A stretch of DNA of 64,000 nt from Phaeotremella fagi. Its lineage: Eukaryota > Basidiomycota > Tremellomycetes > Tremellales > Phaeotremellaceae. This document shows, piece by piece, positions 9,763 to 23,712 of the stretch; the first letter of the stretch is position 1; every line of letters begins with the position of its first letter. Under the pieces are notes generated by a model that was given only the letters and a program-made list of their open reading frames with translations, did no database searches and was not told the DNA's origin. The DNA is taken from NCBI GenBank assembly GCA_001599715.1, contig BCHU01000009.1, forward strand, positions 1,240,001 to 1,304,000, written 5' to 3'. The translations under genes were made by a program, and so were the position numbers.

Positions 9763-11950
9763 ATGATCAGACCGCGTCTACGACACTTTGTCGTTGCAAT
9801 ATTCTTATCAGCGTTGATCGCTGTCTACTTGCTTAACGATAGGACGAATTACGATTATTTAAATTGGGATGGTCTATCTTTGAAATCGAACATCGAAGAC
9901 TTTGAACAATTCGAAGGTTCTTATGAAAAGATCGAGTTGGATTTAGAAGCTGAACGATTAAAGTCGAATTTGGAACTGGTTGAAGAGAAAATCGAACAAG
10001 AGATACACTTAGGTATACCTGAAATCGTCGTTCCTCATGAAGCTGTCGAGCACGGTGGAATCACTCTGGTTGAGGATATAGAGATTGACCATATCTACCA
10101 TTCATATCCTAAATCTACTAAAGATAGTATTTGGTTAGATATCAATCGCGTTTCTAGGGAAAGAGGTGGTCATTGGGAAAGACCTAGTAGGGGTGCTTTG
10201 AGATCTCAAGGTGCTAAAAAATCCTCGAGGACGAATTTAAGAGATGATAAGAGATATGTGTTTTCTCAATTATTCGCTGGGTGAGTAGGATCAAGCTTGA
10301 TGTTAGATTCTTCCCACTGACGCGATCGATTCTTTAGTTGGACAAATCAAATCATTTCAACTATAAACCGTGCGTTTCCATTCCATCTTTTCATCTAGAC
10401 AGAAAATCTTACAGCTCATATAGTGATCGATATCGCCCTTCATGCAGATCGAATACCGATCTTAGCGTCTTTCTACACTGATCGAAGTCATCTTTCAGAT
10501 GACGATGCCGATATCGCAGTTTCAGAAATTTTCGATCTTCATCATCTATCTAAAACATTAGGCATCCCAATTGTTGAAGATTGGGAATTGAAACGTTCTG
10601 ATAGAACACCTCAACATTTGTATTCAGTTGTTTATGATGGTGAACATCCACAGGTTGGGCCTTCTGGCGAGAATCTGAAGGTTGGCGATATCATACACTC
10701 GGAGAGGGATACTGTGGTGGATCACTACTTCTGTTGGAGTTTCAGACAAACAAGAGCTCAGAATGGTCATTTCGCTGGTCATGTTGGTCAAATGAGTACG
10801 TTTTTCGTTATTGGATAGAGGATACCAGTTCTCGAAATCTGATTCTATTCTATTTAGCAATGCAATACACACCATTGACACTGGATTACTACGCCAAACG
10901 AGATTTCAACGAACCCTCAATACCTCTAACAGCAAATCTATTGAAAGAATATACCTACCCAAACGTTCCACCCGACGCCTTGGAAATTCTCGCCAACAAT
11001 TCCTTCCCAATTCCAAGTGATTCACCAGAAGAACATTTAGCTTGTATCGATTTTGTCTATTATTTCGTCGAGATTGGTGGACATGGAGAAGCTATTGGGG
11101 AATTCAGAGATGGAGTTGGGGCTTGGCAAAGAGTTGGACGTCATTTGAAATGGTCAAAGGGAATGGAACTTTTAGCTGAAGATTATTTACGTTACGCTTT
11201 GATGGTTCCTCAAGGTGAAACCATACCTCCAGTGAGTGGATCTTTGTTTGATCTGAATCCAATTCGAAAATGATATTTACCCGTTTTGAGTATTTGGCAG
11301 TTCACATTCGTCGAACAGGTGGGTCAAATTTACTTTCAAATTGAAAAAAAAAAGGGGAAACGTTAACATCGACTAGATATTGGTTGGGCAGACGTTGATC
11401 AAAGAACTTGGGGTGTTGCAATATTGAAAGCACTGCACAAAACCAAAGAAGAAAAAGGGATAGAAATTAAGCACGTCATTTTGGCAACTGATGAAACCAG
11501 TGAAGAATGGTTGTAAGTTTTATAAGCAATAGGTAAATCCGTTTAACTGAACCTTTCCGTTAGGGCTCCATTCCATGAATGGGGATTTCACGTTGTCAAT
11601 CATGACAAAGTGAATACCTCTGCACGATTGGGTGTCTGGTGAGTGAAGATTTGATGAACGGCGTGATCGAGACAACGCTGACGATACAGTTTAGGTTCCC
11701 AACGTTAATAGATTCTGTTATTTTTTCAAAAGGTAAAGCTTTCGTGGGATTAGGAGCTAGTACCAGTACGTTTGAATTGTCTTCATCTCTGGCCTGTAGA
11801 AGCATTTTCTGACCTGTTTCTTCAGTGTCGATTTTCGGAATGAGAAGGGCTGTAGCTTGGAACGATGGTGTGGGAGATTTAGTCAGAGGAGTCAACCCCA
11901 CCCCGGCGGATTGGCGATTCGACTGGCCACTGAATAGAGTTCAACGATGA
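9763..11950 (+). CDS. O-fucosyltransferase-like type II membrane protein (paralogue 1)
   Basis: Nine exons were placed: 9763-10280, 10338-10369, 10424-10795, 10858-11231, 11291-11318, 11377-11512, 11564-11638, 11695-11765 and 11826-11950. They total 1731 nt, or 576 residues, in frame. A short basic N-terminus and one membrane helix (about residues 9-24) give Golgi type II topology. The lumenal part carries AGWTNQII (compare the GGxxNQ loop of O-FucT proteins), AVHIRRTDIGW (compare the O-FucT HxRR(G/T)D motif), VILATDET and VGLGASTMSIFGMRR near the end. These suggest a GT-B GDP-fucose transferase of the PF10250 kind. That assignment rests on motif resemblance and on the adjacent GDP-fucose synthesis genes, so an uncharacterised GT-B family is possible. 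Three paralogues lie at 17132-19221, 32106-34246 and 58334-60172. Confidence 0.68.
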
Positions 11951-12594
11951 GGTGTTGAAGAAAGAATGAAGAGGTGTCCCCTGGTTGAGGACCTGCTCAA
12001 GTCATCTATGGATATAGAGATAGAATTGTAAACCGAGTTCATTGGCACATTCGCAGATACCATTTAGATGGGATTTTGTAGAAATGATCGTAATGCTGGC
12101 ACATCATATTAGACATTCAACTCATATACAATCTGACGTTTCGTGCATGGACCATCAGTTCATTTGACCAAGGTCCAACATCGCTATTTAAATTGATTTA
12201 TCCCATTGCCAACGGGACTGGCTGACTTTTGGTTTCGCACTTTCAACGAAATCCTCTTCCCAGTCGAGTGAAGTGGATCGACACCTTTCAGTTATGTGTA
12301 AAGAATGGGCAGAATGCATGCCTTGATGCGTGGATGTAGCTTGTAACTTGATTGCATTCGAGTAACCTCCACTTGATTGTTTGTTTAGTGCCATTTCCGG
12401 AACAGAATGTGGGGATCTACGACCAAGCCAGGCACGGATCCGGGTGATGGGCGCAAGCAAACGCAAGGGCGGGAAACTGGAACAAGTAAATGTCTGTGTT
12501 TTTTTGGCAGTTGTCGTTTGTTTGTCTTTTCTTATTTTCCCTCCTTTCATCTTCGTTTTATCATTCGACTCTCACACTCTAAACTATCTGCACA
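11951..12594. other. Intergenic region between two co-oriented glycosyltransferase genes
   Basis: This is the 3' flank of the O-FucT-like gene and the promoter of the GT61 gene. A pyrimidine-rich stretch (TTTCCCTCCTTTC, about 12536-12548) lies just upstream of the GT61 ATG. No gene is called. Confidence 0.5.
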
Positions 12595-14459
12595 ATGAGA
12601 CCCATAGTTAGATTGTCTCTCTATATCTCTTCAGCAATCTCAATCTTGTATCTAATCGGAAATCGAGGAACATCCCTCAATCTCAAAAGAATTGAAAGGT
12701 CTCTACTTAAACCTCTACCATCTCCTACACCTGATCATAATGGGTTGTACACTACCAAAATATTAGCCCATGCACCTGGATACACAGTGATAGAGAATTT
12801 GTAGGTGACTGAAGCAGAACAATGACGTCTGACACTCTGTAGATACTTTCAATCTGGAGCATATCTATATTTAACGTTCGAACCTTGGCATCTACCACAA
12901 CTTGATCTTATGATCAGTCGATCTGAACATTTTCATAAGAACGATTTTGAAGTTAATCAAATTTGGGCCATTAGAAATGCACCCGTTAGTCCAATTCCGA
13001 GGGAGGAGGATCAACTTGGTCATAGTATCAATTTAGAGAGGGCTAAACAGAGGTTTGGCGATCACGAAGTAATCGAGGGTCCTGTTGTGAGTCGTGACGG
13101 TATAGCTGTTGATGAGAATCGTTAATTTGACATCTTTTCTTGTAGTTGCTGACTGGAGACGCTCGATGTAAGTCCTTGCAAACACGCTCCGAGTTTTTGT
13201 ACTGACATTTCCGCTCCACAGTCGTTGATCATTGTACGTGAACAGACTTTCATGATACGATCCTACTGTCAATCAATATAAAAATTGACACTTCTCGTAG
13301 ACTATCATTGGATTGGAGAAGTATTCCTGGGTGGCTGGCGTATTTGGAATCACTTCTCTTGGGTTACCGGTTTCGCCCTCCCAGATTTCAAGACGATAGC
13401 TTTCACTCAATTAGTATCGAATGATGAATTCCGAGGAGATGACGTTGATTTATGGCAAGATAGAGCAGGTGCCAATGCTTGGTTCATGAAGCATTTCTTG
13501 TGAGTCTTCTGATGACACCAATTTTTTCATGCTCAAGCTACGTTGTTTACTCATCCATCTCTCATCTAGCCCCGACGCAGTGATCGAATCCAAAAACGAT
13601 TGGGATGCTCGTGATAAATCCAATAAGCTCTATCGTCTACCTTTGGTAGTCATAGTAGACAGATCATCAGGTCATCGAGGGCCATCCTCAGGTTGGAAAC
13701 CATGGGGTGACGTTATTAGGGTTCCGGTAAATGAAGAATATTTGATGGATTTGAGAGATAGAGTTATCGGACCAATTTCTCAGAAACCACCAAGAAAATT
13801 GAGAGTTACTTATCTATCACGACAAGATTCAGGTAGAAGTTTAAGACCTCTGGATCATGACAATCTAGTTGAGGCTCTTGAAGCTGAAGATAAAGCTGGT
13901 GGTATCGATTATAAGATGGAGATATTTAATGCTGGAATCCCATTTGAGGAACAGGTCAGAAAAATCGCGAACACTGATGTAAGCTCTGACAACCTCACAC
14001 TCTTCAGTAAAGCTGATAGACTTCAAACAGATACTTATTGGAGTTCACGGGAATGGTCTCACTCATGTCTTATGGATGTCACCAGGTCCTTACAAAGCTG
14101 TCTTTGAGATGCAGCCAGCTTGGTGTAACATTGTATGTCTCTTTTCTCTGTATCCATCAAATGATTTTGAATCATCGAACTGAATCGTACGATAGAACGA
14201 TTACGCTCCTTTAGCAATTGCAGCGGGAGTTCAACATTACATGGTCAGAGACACCTCGTAAGTACACCATTGGTTAAAAAGAACGAACGATACTGACCAA
14301 TACCTCAAACTCAGTTTCTGTCTACCTCTAGAATGTCCTTTCAGAGGTTGCGACGGTGACCAAGAAGATCCAGCTAGAAGTATAAATGTCGACACGATCA
14401 AAGTCCAACCTTCAGTTATCATCAATGAAATTCGTAGAATCGCTCAACAACATTTATAA
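12595..14459 (+). CDS. GT61-family glycosyltransferase (DUF563), copy 1
   Basis: Nine exons give a continuous 466-residue protein: 12595-12800, 12843-13086, 13146-13167, 13222-13233, 13301-13499, 13570-13978, 14031-14132, 14196-14257 and 14315-14459. The N-terminus (MRPIVRLSLYISSAISILYL) is a single membrane anchor, so a Golgi type II protein is expected. Family hallmarks are YHWIGEVFLGGW, DRSSGHRGPSSGW, VTYLSRQDSGR and above all ILIGVHGNGLTHVLWM, the conserved GT61 nucleotide-sugar region. A C-terminal cysteine pair follows (CPFRGC). GT61 enzymes transfer xylose, arabinose or GlcNAc in plants and animals; the fungal donor is not predictable. It shares its whole lumenal domain with the copy at 29696-31765. 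Confidence 0.85.
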
Positions 14460-14776
14460 TTCATGATCTAGGTCGGGTTATCATTGTTTCGACATTTTGC
14501 TATTTATTTTGGGTTTGTTTCAGTTTTTTGGTTTCTCCTTTATACCCCATCATATTGATCTATAAATGTGATGCGATTCTGTATAATTTCCTTAGCATCG
14601 TTAAAACTTCAAAACCAGTTCTGAAAACTTGTGTCGTTTTCGATTCATGATGATCACTTGAAATACGGCAATTCTTCACCATTTCGTCAAGTTGTCAACA
14701 CTTGAATCATTTCATAATCAATTTTGCATAGAATAATTACAAAAAACAAACCACACGAATGACCCCTTTTTTTATT
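14460..14776. terminator. Shared 3' region of convergent GT61 and ATIC genes
   Basis: This 317-nt AT-rich spacer lies between a plus-strand and a minus-strand stop codon. T-rich runs are present on both sides, as expected for convergent polyadenylation regions. No gene is seen. Confidence 0.5.
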
Positions 14777-16934
14777 TTAATGGTGGAACTAAATCGGGAC
14801 GATCAGTCAGTAGAAGAACAAGTATCAGGCAACTGTGGAATCCAACTCACCAATCTAAGTGGAGTATGAACGTAAACTTGTTCGTACTCATCGGCAGCTT
14901 TGATGCATTCAGCATCCATGACACTACCACCTGGTGCCGCAATGTATTTAGTACCACTTCTTTTTGTTCGATGAACGTTATCAGGGAAGGGGAAGAAAGC
15001 GTCTGAAGAACAACAGACGTTCTTTAATTCTGCCATATGAGCTGTTCTTTCCTCTTTAGTTAAAGGTGTTGGAACTTCATCGAACATGCTTTCCCATTGT
15101 TGACGTTCCCCACCGTCTGACTCGAAGACTTGACCGGTAACGAAGAGATCGATGGCGTTGGCTTTATCAGCCCTTTTGGTTCCCTTCTTGAAAGGGAGAG
15201 AGAGGACTCTAGGATGATGTCTTAACCACCAATTGTCGGCTTTGTCACCTGCAAGACGGGTACAATGAATTCTGGATTGTTGACCGGCACCTAAACCAAT
15301 GACTGTTCCGTTTAATGTGTAGCAGACTGAGTTGGATTGAGTGTATTTGAGAACGAGAGTAGCGACAACAAGATCGGTAACAGCGGATTTTGGTAACTAT
15401 CGAGGTGGGTCAGTTGGGTTTTCGATTTCGTCAGTGTGGAAAACCGAAACACACCTCCTTGTTCTTGGTGACGATGTTGGTGAAAAGACTTTCATCAATT
15501 TTGGCATCATTACGTTTCTGTTGAAGCGTGATGCCGTAGACTTGACGACTTTCGATATCCGCAGGAACGTAGTTGGGATCCATCTAAAGTTGGGTTCAGT
15601 ATCCAGTCTAATCCGTATACCAGTTTAAATCTACCTGTAAGACACAGTATTTACCACCTTTCTTCTTTTGTAAAATTTCGAGAGCTTCAGCTTCGTAACC
15701 AGGAGCGATGACACCGTCTGAGACCTCACGGGAGATAATCTTGGCGGTTGGCGTATCGACGATATGTGAAAGAGCAATGAAATCTCCGAACGACGACATA
15801 CGATCGGCACCTGACAAGTGAATAAGCTACAATCCCTGATCGATATAACTGACTTACCTCTGGCACGAGCGTAAGCGCAAGCCAATGGAGAAAGGTTCTT
15901 CAAATCATCAACACCAAAGACCTTTGCCTCACGTTCATCGAGTGGTAATCCTACTGCAGCACCAGCTGGTGATACATGTTTGAAAGACGCAGCGGCTGGA
16001 AGGGATGGAGTGAAAGCGGCGGAGAGTTCTTTGACAAGTGCCCAGGAGTTGAGAGCATCAAGTAAGTTGATGTAACCAGGGGATCCGGAAAGAACTAAAA
16101 CATTTGTTAGTGAAACGCGAGGATCGTGATCGTTACTCACCTTTAATTGGCATTTCTCCTTGTTCAACAAAAGCCTGAGCTGGTTTTTGATGAGGGTTTG
16201 CACCGTATCTCAAACCCAATCTTTGATAACCGACACCAGCATCTGCTTTTAGTTCTGACTCTGGACTAGCGTACATCTTTCTGAAATAATCGGCGATAGC
16301 TTCATCGTAAGCTTTAGTAGATTCGAAAGCTTTCAAAGCCAAACCACGTCTTGTCTCCTCTGTGACCTCCTTCTTCTCCTTCCACTCGGCGAGAATAACA
16401 TCGTAATCTGAAGGTGAAGAAATGATTGAAACTCTACCGTGATTTTTGGCAGCAGCACGAAGAAGAGTGACTCCACCGATATCAATATCCTCAATAGCAG
16501 CTGCTAAAGTACAATCTGGTTTTGAGGTTTGAAGAACGAATGGGTAAAGGTTACAGACGACCAAAGTGATAGGTGAGATAGAGTTGGTTGCGAGATCAGC
16601 TAGATCCGAGGGGATATCACGAGAAAGAATTCCACCGTGAACGGCTGGATGAAGGGTTTTGACTCTTCCACCGAGCATTTCTGGAGCGTTGGTGATAGAG
16701 GAGACATCTTCAATCTCTAATCCAGCTTCACGGATTTGTTTAGCTGTTCCACCACTTCCAAGGAGCCGAAATCCTAATCCCTTGAGTCCCTTGGCGAAAG
16801 GAAGAAGTCCAGTTTTATCGTAGACGGAAAGAAGAGCTAACAAGACAATGACGACGATGTGAGCTGACGTTGGTATTGCTTCTTGAAAACGAGAACAGAT
16901 GGTTTCACCTACCGATTGGAGCTTGAGATGTCAT
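14777..16934 (-). CDS. ADE16: Bifunctional AICAR transformylase / IMP cyclohydrolase (ATIC)
   Basis: This cytosolic enzyme carries out the last two steps of de novo purine synthesis: formylation of AICAR with 10-formyl-tetrahydrofolate, then closure to IMP. The short first exon encodes MTSQAPI and ends at a GTAGGT donor. The second begins [10 protein letters not shown], the start of the MGS-like cyclohydrolase domain ([26 protein letters not shown]). The transformylase half shows [27 protein letters not shown] (the catalytic Lys-His pair) and [17 protein letters not shown]. The C-terminus is completed by a last exon giving RLFHH, the usual ATIC ending, with the stop at 14777-14779. It is the only housekeeping gene inside the glycan island and shows no sign of damage. 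Confidence 0.95.
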
Positions 16935-17131
16935 GCTGGAATATTAAGAATGAAAGTTGATGATCAAATGTTAATTTTGGATGGACTTGAAATGGCCCAA
17001 AACTGAAAAAAAAAGGTGAATCAAGCTTGGGAAGAATAAATACACGTCATTATGGCTCTGTAATATTCGGTATGCAGTAGAATGATATTAACGAATGCAT
17101 CTACTGTTGACTACTTATAACCCAATACTTA

Positions 17132-19221
17132 CTACCTACTATCTAACTTCCAATTCCATGTCCAATCCCTCGGTGGTGTAACATGATCCTGTACCAATTC
17201 AGCCAAACCTCCATTCCAATCGATCACTCGTCGAGATGCGATCGCTGCCACTAATGGAAACATCAAGTCAGCCATGCACCGAGTTCTGAAGTGCCCAGAG
17301 TAAAGAGAAAGGGGTAAGTACTGTCATTTCACTCACTAGTACTAGCACCTAGTCCTACGAATCCTAGACCTTCGGCAAGAATCATGGAATCGATCAAAAT
17401 AGGTATCCTGGTAAAATTGCAACAAATCAACAGACGCATTGGAATTGATCGCCAAGCTTACCATTCACCAAATCGTTCTATCGTGCCTACTTTCTCGTGA
17501 TCTATAACCACCCAACCCCAATCATGGAAAGGTTTTCTTCAAGGACACCATCAGTAATCGTAAATCATCCAGAGATTGCCAAAGAACTCACAACCACTCG
17601 TGATCAGTTTCGTCAGTTGCCAAAACGACATTCCGTAAAGTGATGCCTTGCTCATCGCGAACTCTCTTCAGAACACGAAGTACTGCCATTCCCCAATCCT
17701 CTTGGGTTATCTGACGCCAACCGATATCTTGAGCACAAAAGTGTCAGGGTCATAAATGTAAGGGGAATAAACGAAATGACCTACCTGTTCGTCGTATGTG
17801 TATTGACAAAAACTACGAGAAGTCAGACTTGATCAGTTTTCAGTGCATAATAGAATACCTTTGGTATCGCACTCTCGGGTGACAAATCAAACGCGAAACG
17901 TAGATAATCGTACGCCAATTTTTGTAATGAAGGGTTAAACCTCATATACTTCCCTACCCTACCCCACGAACCAGTTCCGGAGGCATACTCATCTGTAACT
18001 CCTCCGTGTTTACTATCTCCAAGAAAATAGAACAAGAAATCCACGCAGGATAGGTTATCCTCTGGATAATCCGTCGGTGCATTGAAATTCTGTTGCTGTA
18101 GAATTTCTAAAGAATTCTTCGGTACGTTAGGGTAACGATACTCTTTAAGCATATTCGCCAAAAATTCGATAGCTGGATTATAAATTTCATCACGATAAAG
18201 AATGTTTCGGGGTAATGGAGTGAACTCCATTTCTTCAACTTATAAGTAGAGATTGAAATTGTAGAGATGACTTTACTCACCATGATTGGCAATATGATAA
18301 GCCAAATGACCTGGTTCGCCCTTGGTTTGTCTCCAACTCCAGCAATTGTACGTATCAGTCTCAACATCTGCCGTTGCGTGAACTACATCTCCAACTTTCA
18401 ATTGTTTCCTTCTTCCACCATCTGATAGCTGCGGTTCGTCTCCATCGTAAATAGCATAAGAAAGCTGTGGTGGAGTACCGGTCGAAACCTTCAATTCCCA
18501 ATCCTCAACAATGGGTATACCCAAAGATTTGGATAATCGAGGTAGATCGAATATTTCTGACACCGCCATTTCGTATTCAAATCCGTAAAAATGAGTCGAG
18601 TGTGGATAAAATGAAGCTAAAATCGGTATACGTCCTGACCGAACGGCTAGGTCGATGACTGTATCGCGGATCAGCTACAATACGATAGATTTCTACCACA
18701 GAAATGTTGACAACGTATGATAAGGAAGGTAGACTAACGATTGATCTCGGACATGATTTGATTATGGATTCTATAGAGTCTGTCAATATTACAAAGTCAC
18801 GTAGTGAGATATAAAGCAGAAATTCAAAGACTCACCCCCCATACACTTGTGAGAAGATGTATTTCTTATCAGACCAAAGATTATGTCGAAAAGAAGACTT
18901 GGGACCTTGTTGTCTCAAAGCTCCTTTACTCGCACGAGCTGTCGTATCGAAAGCCCGATTTACAGCAACATCTAACCAAATCGTTTCCTTATCCGAAGTA
19001 GGATACGATTGCCATATCCCTTCAGAAGGATCTCGACGTCTGGCATGAACTGATTCAGCTAACTTAATATACGTTTCTATAATCGCAGCATCGGTTTCTG
19101 TGACGTTCCATTGTTGAGCATTTGATACTTGGCTAGACGAGGGGGATGATATGTGATAGTATAAGGTGAAGACGCAGATTATCGTCAAAAGAAGAGGAAG
19201 ACGTCGAGAAGATCTTGGCAT
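17132..19221 (-). CDS. O-fucosyltransferase-like type II membrane protein (paralogue 2)
   Basis: This is the same family as the gene at 9763-11950. Exons resolved include 18836-19221, 18739-18779, 18281-18658 and 17859-18238; a 28-nt exon then encodes SIHIRRT and further short exons run to the stop at 17132-17134. The N-terminus (MPRSSRRLPLLLTIICVFTLYY) is a single membrane anchor. The catalytic region has QVYGG..NQIM, NLIDLAVRSGRIPILASFY, SEIFDLPRLSKSLGIPIVEDWEL, HIRRT and a RRVIDWNGG ending. Its intron positions match those of paralogue 1 at the GG/NQ loop, at N|LID, before the HIRRT segment and after RRT, showing common descent by duplication. It is followed downstream by ATIC on the same strand, about 200 nt away. 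Confidence 0.68.
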
Positions 19222-19649
19222 TCTTCACTTCTTCATACCAACGAATAATCCGTAAACTCCCAGTATCACTATTTCCTCCAGCCTTGAAAACTGTGCGCTG
19301 AGTTTGAGAAAAGGAAGTAGTCAGTGTGTATCGCCAAAGTCAAATGAGCAAGGGAGAAGGTTGAAATATACATCGGCTGGAATTAGGTTTTATTTTTCAA
19401 TGCGGGGCACGCGTTAATTATGGCTGCTATGGAGGTGAAAACATGCTGCAATTTTCTTACAGTGATTGACATTCCAGAACGTTTGCAATCATTGAAAAAG
19501 AATCTGATCTTCTTTTACGGACGCAAGGAAAACAGAATGGGCGAATCTACGAAAATACAAGCCTAACATTCAGTGCACATTTCACAAAGCTCTTGCGTTA
19601 AAATTCAAGGTCATTCATACATGCATCGTATGAGAGTGTAGCCATCTAT
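19222..19649. other. Intergenic region, upstream of O-FucT-like paralogue 2
   Basis: This lies between the ATG of the O-FucT-like gene and the stop of GDP-L-fucose synthase, both on the minus strand. No gene or repeat is seen. Confidence 0.5.
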
Positions 19650-21614
<1,965 letters not shown>

Positions 21615-22955
21615 ATGGTAAGCTGAGACTTTCGTTGTGCTGATTGAAACCTTTCTGACACTATAAACTTTTCTAGTCTCTTGGCGATAACTTAGCTGCC
21701 ACCATGCGTGCTTCCTACCCTGCTCCAGAGGAGTATTTCAAAAGAAAAGTCGCCTTAATCTCTGGTATTACAGGTCAAGATGGTTCTTATCTTACTGAGC
21801 TTTTGCTCTCAAAGGGATACGAAGTTCATGGGTGAGTTTTGTTTCCATTTCGTGTTAGCATTTCCAGGTCGCATGCTCATTCCCTTCAAGTATCATCCGT
21901 CGATCTTCCTCGTTCAACACGGGTAGATTGTCTCACTTGTACAAAGATCCACACGACAGTCCAAGATTGAAGCTTCATTACGGAGATCGTAAGTCGTTAC
22001 ATTACTGCAAACGATCATCATAGTAATCCATCATCAGTTACCGATACAACCAATCTTGTCTACATCATCTCTCAAATCTTGCCATCTGAGATCTACAACT
22101 TGGGTGCTCAATCACATGTCAAAGTCTCTTTCGAGATGGCCGAGTACACTGGTGATGTCGATGGTCTCGGTACTTTGAGACTTCTTGATGCCATCAGAAC
22201 ATGCGGTCTTGAGAAGCACGTTCGATTCTACCAAGCTTCAACCTCTGAACTTTACGGTAAAGTTGTTGAAACTCCTCAATCAGAAACCACTCCATTCTAC
22301 CCAAGATCTCCCTACGGTTGTGCTAAACTTTACGCCTACTGGATCGTTGTCAACTACAGAGAATCATACGGTATGTTCACCTGTAACGGTATTCTTTTCA
22401 ACCACGAATCTCCAAGACGTGGACGAACATTCGTCACTAGAAAAATCTCAAGAGCAGTCGCGGAGATCTCTGCCGGTAAGAGTGAAACTCTCTACTTGGG
22501 TAACATCAACTCTCAACGTGATTGGGGACATGCAAAAGACTATGTTGAGGGTATGTGGAGAATGCTTCAACACGACAAACCAGAAGATTTCGTTTTGGCC
22601 ACAAACGAAACGCATGAAATCAAAGAATATATTGAAAAAGCTTTCGCTGTCGTTGGTATCACACTCAAATGGGAGGGTGAAGGTATAAATGAAACCGCTA
22701 CCAACGTCGCTACTGGCAAAGTCGTTGTCAGAATCGATGAGAAATATTTCCGTCCTGCTGAAGTTGATCTTTTGTGGGGTGACTCAAGAAAAGCAGAGAG
22801 ATTACTTGGTTGGAAGAGACAGTGCAGCTTTGATCAATTGGTCAAGGAAATGGTTGAAGCCGATGTCAAGGGTGAGTTGTTTTTTACCAGGTTGGAACGA
22901 GCATTGACGTCTTCACTTTCTAGCTGTCGCATCCCTCGTTGAAGATCAAAATTAA
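21615..22955 (+). CDS. GMD: GDP-mannose 4,6-dehydratase
   Basis: This is the first committed step of GDP-L-fucose synthesis: GDP-mannose to GDP-4-keto-6-deoxy-D-mannose, with NADP as bound cofactor. The sequence is very clear: [19 protein letters not shown] (TGxxGxxG), [48 protein letters not shown] (catalytic Tyr and Lys), [28 protein letters not shown] and [21 protein letters not shown]. The first exon appears to be the ATG alone, or nearly so (21615-21617), followed by GTAAGCTGAG; an internal ATG (MRASYP) about 30 nt into exon 2 is the alternative start. A final intron after DVK joins to [10 protein letters not shown] and the stop at 22953-22955. Length is about 370 residues, as usual. Confidence 0.97.
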
Positions 22956-23712
22956 GCTTTCGACAAATTTTAGATACAGTACATACAAGTGCCATTTGAT
23001 ATGAAGCCTATTTTTCTTTTGACTCGTCACAAATTCAAACTGAATTGTTTGCGTCCGGTTCTCAAACTCCCCTCTACCGGGTCATCTCTACGTGAACTTC
23101 ATACAGATAAATCTATTCAAACAATCATCTGCACATACATGGCAGAGTCTGTGCGTTGGATTGTGGCAAACGTAAAATTGCGTTCGTCGTAAAGTCAAGT
23201 GAGAATATCAGGAAACCCAGTTAAAATGGCGTAGTAAAGTTTTGGGTTCGGAAAAGGCACCTAAGTTGAAAATTCAGGAGACAATCTCAGCCACCAGGTC
23301 GCAGGCATTTCTCGTCAACTGTGAATGGAGAGATCTAGCCGAGATACGGTTCCTATTCTTTGGTTCGCCCTTGTCTCGTCACGTCGGGTTATGCCAGTCA
23401 TTACTATTTTACTTATTCCCTACGTTTTGTTGCCCAGTTATTCTTATTAAATCTTTCCTTGTTCAAGTGATCAACAGCATTATTTAAAACTTTTTGTATT
23501 GAGTTAGTATTAGGCTTCTTAGTGAAGCTAGTCGATATCATTCGACACACTTTTGTCACCGTTTCTACCCCAAACAGAAGCGATAAAATCTTCAATATCC
23601 TTATCCTTGCATACTTTAGACTTTTATTGTTGGAAAACAATCGATAATCTCCTCTTATAACAATTTTCTTTCGCGAACTCATCTTTGACGTTGGTAACAG
23701 AATAATCGAAAA
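22956..23712. other. Intergenic region between GMD and the GT90 gene
   Basis: This spacer of 0.76 kb holds the 3' end of GMD and the promoter and 5' leader of the GT90 gene. Open frames on both strands (for example 23242-23487) have no recognisable content. No repeat or RNA gene is seen. Confidence 0.5.
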
